A stretch of 64,000 nt of DNA from Seison nebaliae (Eukaryota; Rotifera; Pararotatoria; Seisonacea; Seisonidae): positions 1 through 64,000 of the forward strand of contig JALJEE010000748.1 of the NCBI GenBank assembly GCA_023231475.1. Reading direction: 5' to 3'. Below are positions 61,806 through 64,000 of the stretch, in pieces. Within the stretch, counting starts at the first letter, position 1; the number at the start of each line of letters is the position of its first letter. The notes under the pieces are model-generated. The model was not told where the DNA came from, did no database searches, and worked only from the letters and a program-made list of their open reading frames with translations. A program made the translations under genes and the position numbers.

Positions 61806-64000
61806 GAAGCCATAAAAAAGATTCTCTTAGAAAAAAATATGAGTAAATGTAATTTGTAATTATTAATGATAATTAATTGATAAATAAGCAGAAGAAAGCA
61901 ATCTGGTGTCTTCAACTACAATTTGTAACAGTTGCTGATGGAATATAAATAGACGAAGAATGAATTGATAAATGAAGTAACAATAAGATGGCATCATTAT
62001 GATTATTATTATATTTCATATAATATTATCGAGCAATATTGACGAATGGGAGTTGAAGATGTATGAAATAAAAGAAAGAAGAAATCTTCTCCGATAATTG
62101 TTTCGATTCTAGAAGATAACGACCTTAAACAATAACCATAATGATGATAAAAGGAAATGAAAGTTACTCTCAATAGAATGAAATTAAAGATGTCGTAATC
62201 AAATGTTGAAATACTGAGATGACTCCTCATTTATTACTTCTTTTCAATTAACTCCAACATTTCTCCCACATCCTCCTCCACTTTTCCATATTAATGATAA
62301 TCATCCGATTTCTAAGATCGTTCTAATTCTTATGTACTGTTTAAATGATGGAAAAATATCATAAATCCGCTGTCCAAAGAAGAACATGAAGAAGGTTATG
62401 AGGAAATGCAAAAATTTTTATATTTTTGTCAATTCTTCAAATTTCTTCATTTTCACTTTCTCGTCGTAGATTGAGAATGAAAATGAGTCCGTTGATTCGA
62501 CACATCTCTCACTCTCATTCTCATTTCTACTCATCACTGTTGTTGTTGTGGTGCTGTTGTGTGTTGAGAGAGTTGGAAGAATGGAATCGATAGGAAGATA
62601 GACAAAAAATAAAGATAGTTCTTTAAAAAAAATCGTTATTATTCGAGTTAGTCGAGTTCGACAAATTCGATTATTTACTAAATTATGCTGAAAGACATGT
62701 TGGAAGTAAACAGATGAAATAAAAAGAATTAACTAGGAAAATGAGTTAATTTTATGGTTTTTCATCAAGAAAACATATATGGGAGAATGAGTATTGGGAC
62801 AGGCATGGAATGAGCAAACGACATATCTTTCAGGAAAAGAACTAATGATACATTACGTTTTTCCGTCAGAGACTTCTCAAGGCACAACCTAATGATTATT
62901 AACAATAGAGACTTCTACTCTTTCTTCTCCGATAATCCTTATTGGAAATTGCATTTGTACGCAATGTTCACGCGAAAATGCGCTGAGAGAGGTGAGAATT
63001 CTGAAAAAAAAGAAATGTGAAATTTCCTCAAATCATTACAATATTTCATTAGAGAGACGATGTATCATAATAAAATTACGAAGAAATACAATTGACAATA
63101 TTTACTTTCGGTCATTACTGTTTATTCAATTATTCTGTTCAATTTTTAGAATTAATTTCTACTTCCGTCTATCATTGTCCTCCAACATTGTCTGGTACGA
63201 GAAATGATTTCCTTCTGAAAATTCACTCGATTTGCTGGAAAAGGTCTATGTTATATTCTGCTCGAGAATGTTAACGAGAATAATTGGAAAAATGGAAGGT
63301 GGTAGAAGAAATGAAGGAAGTGTGTCAACATGTCCACATTCCATTATTTCTCTAATCGTTTTGTCGGAGATTGGTGGAGTCTCGTCTCATCTACATCTCA
63401 ATTATTTTCAATAATACTCCACGTTCCTCACTAATTCTTCTCATGACCCGAATCTTATTATCGTCTTATTATCTAAATATGCGTTATTATTGTATTAAAC
63501 ATGTGAATATAATTGTATATATTGTCATCTGACTTCCCTCACCCAATTTCAAATAATAACACTAATAATTGTTTAATTAATAGCATTATGTAACATTGTG
63601 CCTTGGAGAGATTAATCATCGGTCTAATTTCGATATATTCTCTGTGGTGCTTTCAATTATTGTATCGGAGGAGAATTTGTTGACTGGTCTCCAAACTCGT
63701 CATTATTATGATTATCATTTCTTTTTTGTTTACGTACGTTTCCGATACGTTTCAGAACATTCAACTGTCAAATAAATATTTTGACTTGCTCAAAAAGACA
63801 TTTGAATGAGAAATGGAATGTCTTTAATTGAACTAGACTACGAATGATTTAGCTTCATGCCATCAACTCGTGCATTACCACTCAGAATGGTGGAGCTGTC
63901 ATTGCCGTCAATCGTATAATTTGTCATCTTATTCTATGGGAAATATCTATATCCTCACCTTCCATATCTTGTGATGATGGCGGCGATAATGAAAGGTATT
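61806..64000. other. AT-rich region to the right edge, nothing supported
   Basis: Short frames only, all of low complexity. A (TTG)n-like stretch lies at about 62537-62565. A minus-strand exon entering from the right edge is conceivable near 63950-64000 but cannot be shown. Confidence 0.4.

Noticed and set aside
1-64000. CRISPR arrays, bacterial operons, riboswitches, rRNA
   Set aside because: Spliced eukaryotic genes throughout; no spaced direct repeats or bacterial signals seen.

Overview
This is eukaryotic nuclear DNA: AT-rich, with spliced genes, mostly very short introns (about 40-85 nt) and intergenic gaps of 0.4-6 kb. The genes (a glycine-type SLC6 transporter, a LEV-9-like WAP/sushi protein, TMCO1, DDX43, a Brahma-like SWI/SNF ATPase, HUWE1, a TRIM protein, ceramide kinase) point to an animal, most likely an ecdysozoan. 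The small introns, AT-rich codons and gene set suggest an arthropod such as a mite; that is inference and cannot be fixed from one window.

Layout. 1-4.3 kb is a graveyard of transposable elements: a BED zinc finger running off the left edge, LINE ORF1-like and reverse-transcriptase remnants, FLYWCH/Mutator-like pieces, an AT-hook ORF and a 123-bp foldback hairpin. 4.6-7.5 kb (+) is DDX43 with a tandem-repeat linker. 7.6-8.6 kb (-) is an eight-exon gene for a small secreted protein that looks like a polypeptide precursor cut at Gly-Lys/Arg-Arg sites. 9.6-14.0 kb (-) is a Brahma-like ATPase. 15.15-16.14 kb is a terminal-inverted-repeat element holding a tRNA-derived SINE-like insert. 17.9-20.2 kb (+) is a glycine-type transporter and 20.6-21.5 kb (+) is TMCO1. 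21.8-24.8 kb (-) is a LEV-9-like secreted scaffold with one WAP-like and eight sushi domains. 27.0-28.3 kb (+) is a Lys/Glu-rich orphan. 29.3-55.6 kb (+) is one giant HUWE1 gene (about 7,514 residues in my model) whose first intron holds a complete TRIM gene on the opposite strand. 57.3-58.2 kb (-) is the C-terminal part of ceramide kinase, probably truncated. The remaining 5.8 kb to the right edge has no gene I can support.

Two observations stand out. First, 37 of the 41 introns I could place begin with GTT rather than GTA/GTG, so the 5' splice site has T at +3. Many of these introns are fixed independently by protein homology. Second, the 199-residue secreted protein is built from amphipathic helical modules, two of them encoded by duplicated 61-nt exons, each ending at an amidation-type dibasic site. 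I recognise no family for it.

Functional links are loose. GlyT and LEV-9 both belong to synapses in other animals, and HUWE1 and the nested TRIM are both ubiquitin ligases. There is no operon structure, and neighbouring genes are mostly convergent or divergent. Exon models were read by hand from frames, splice signals and remembered homologues; no search was run.
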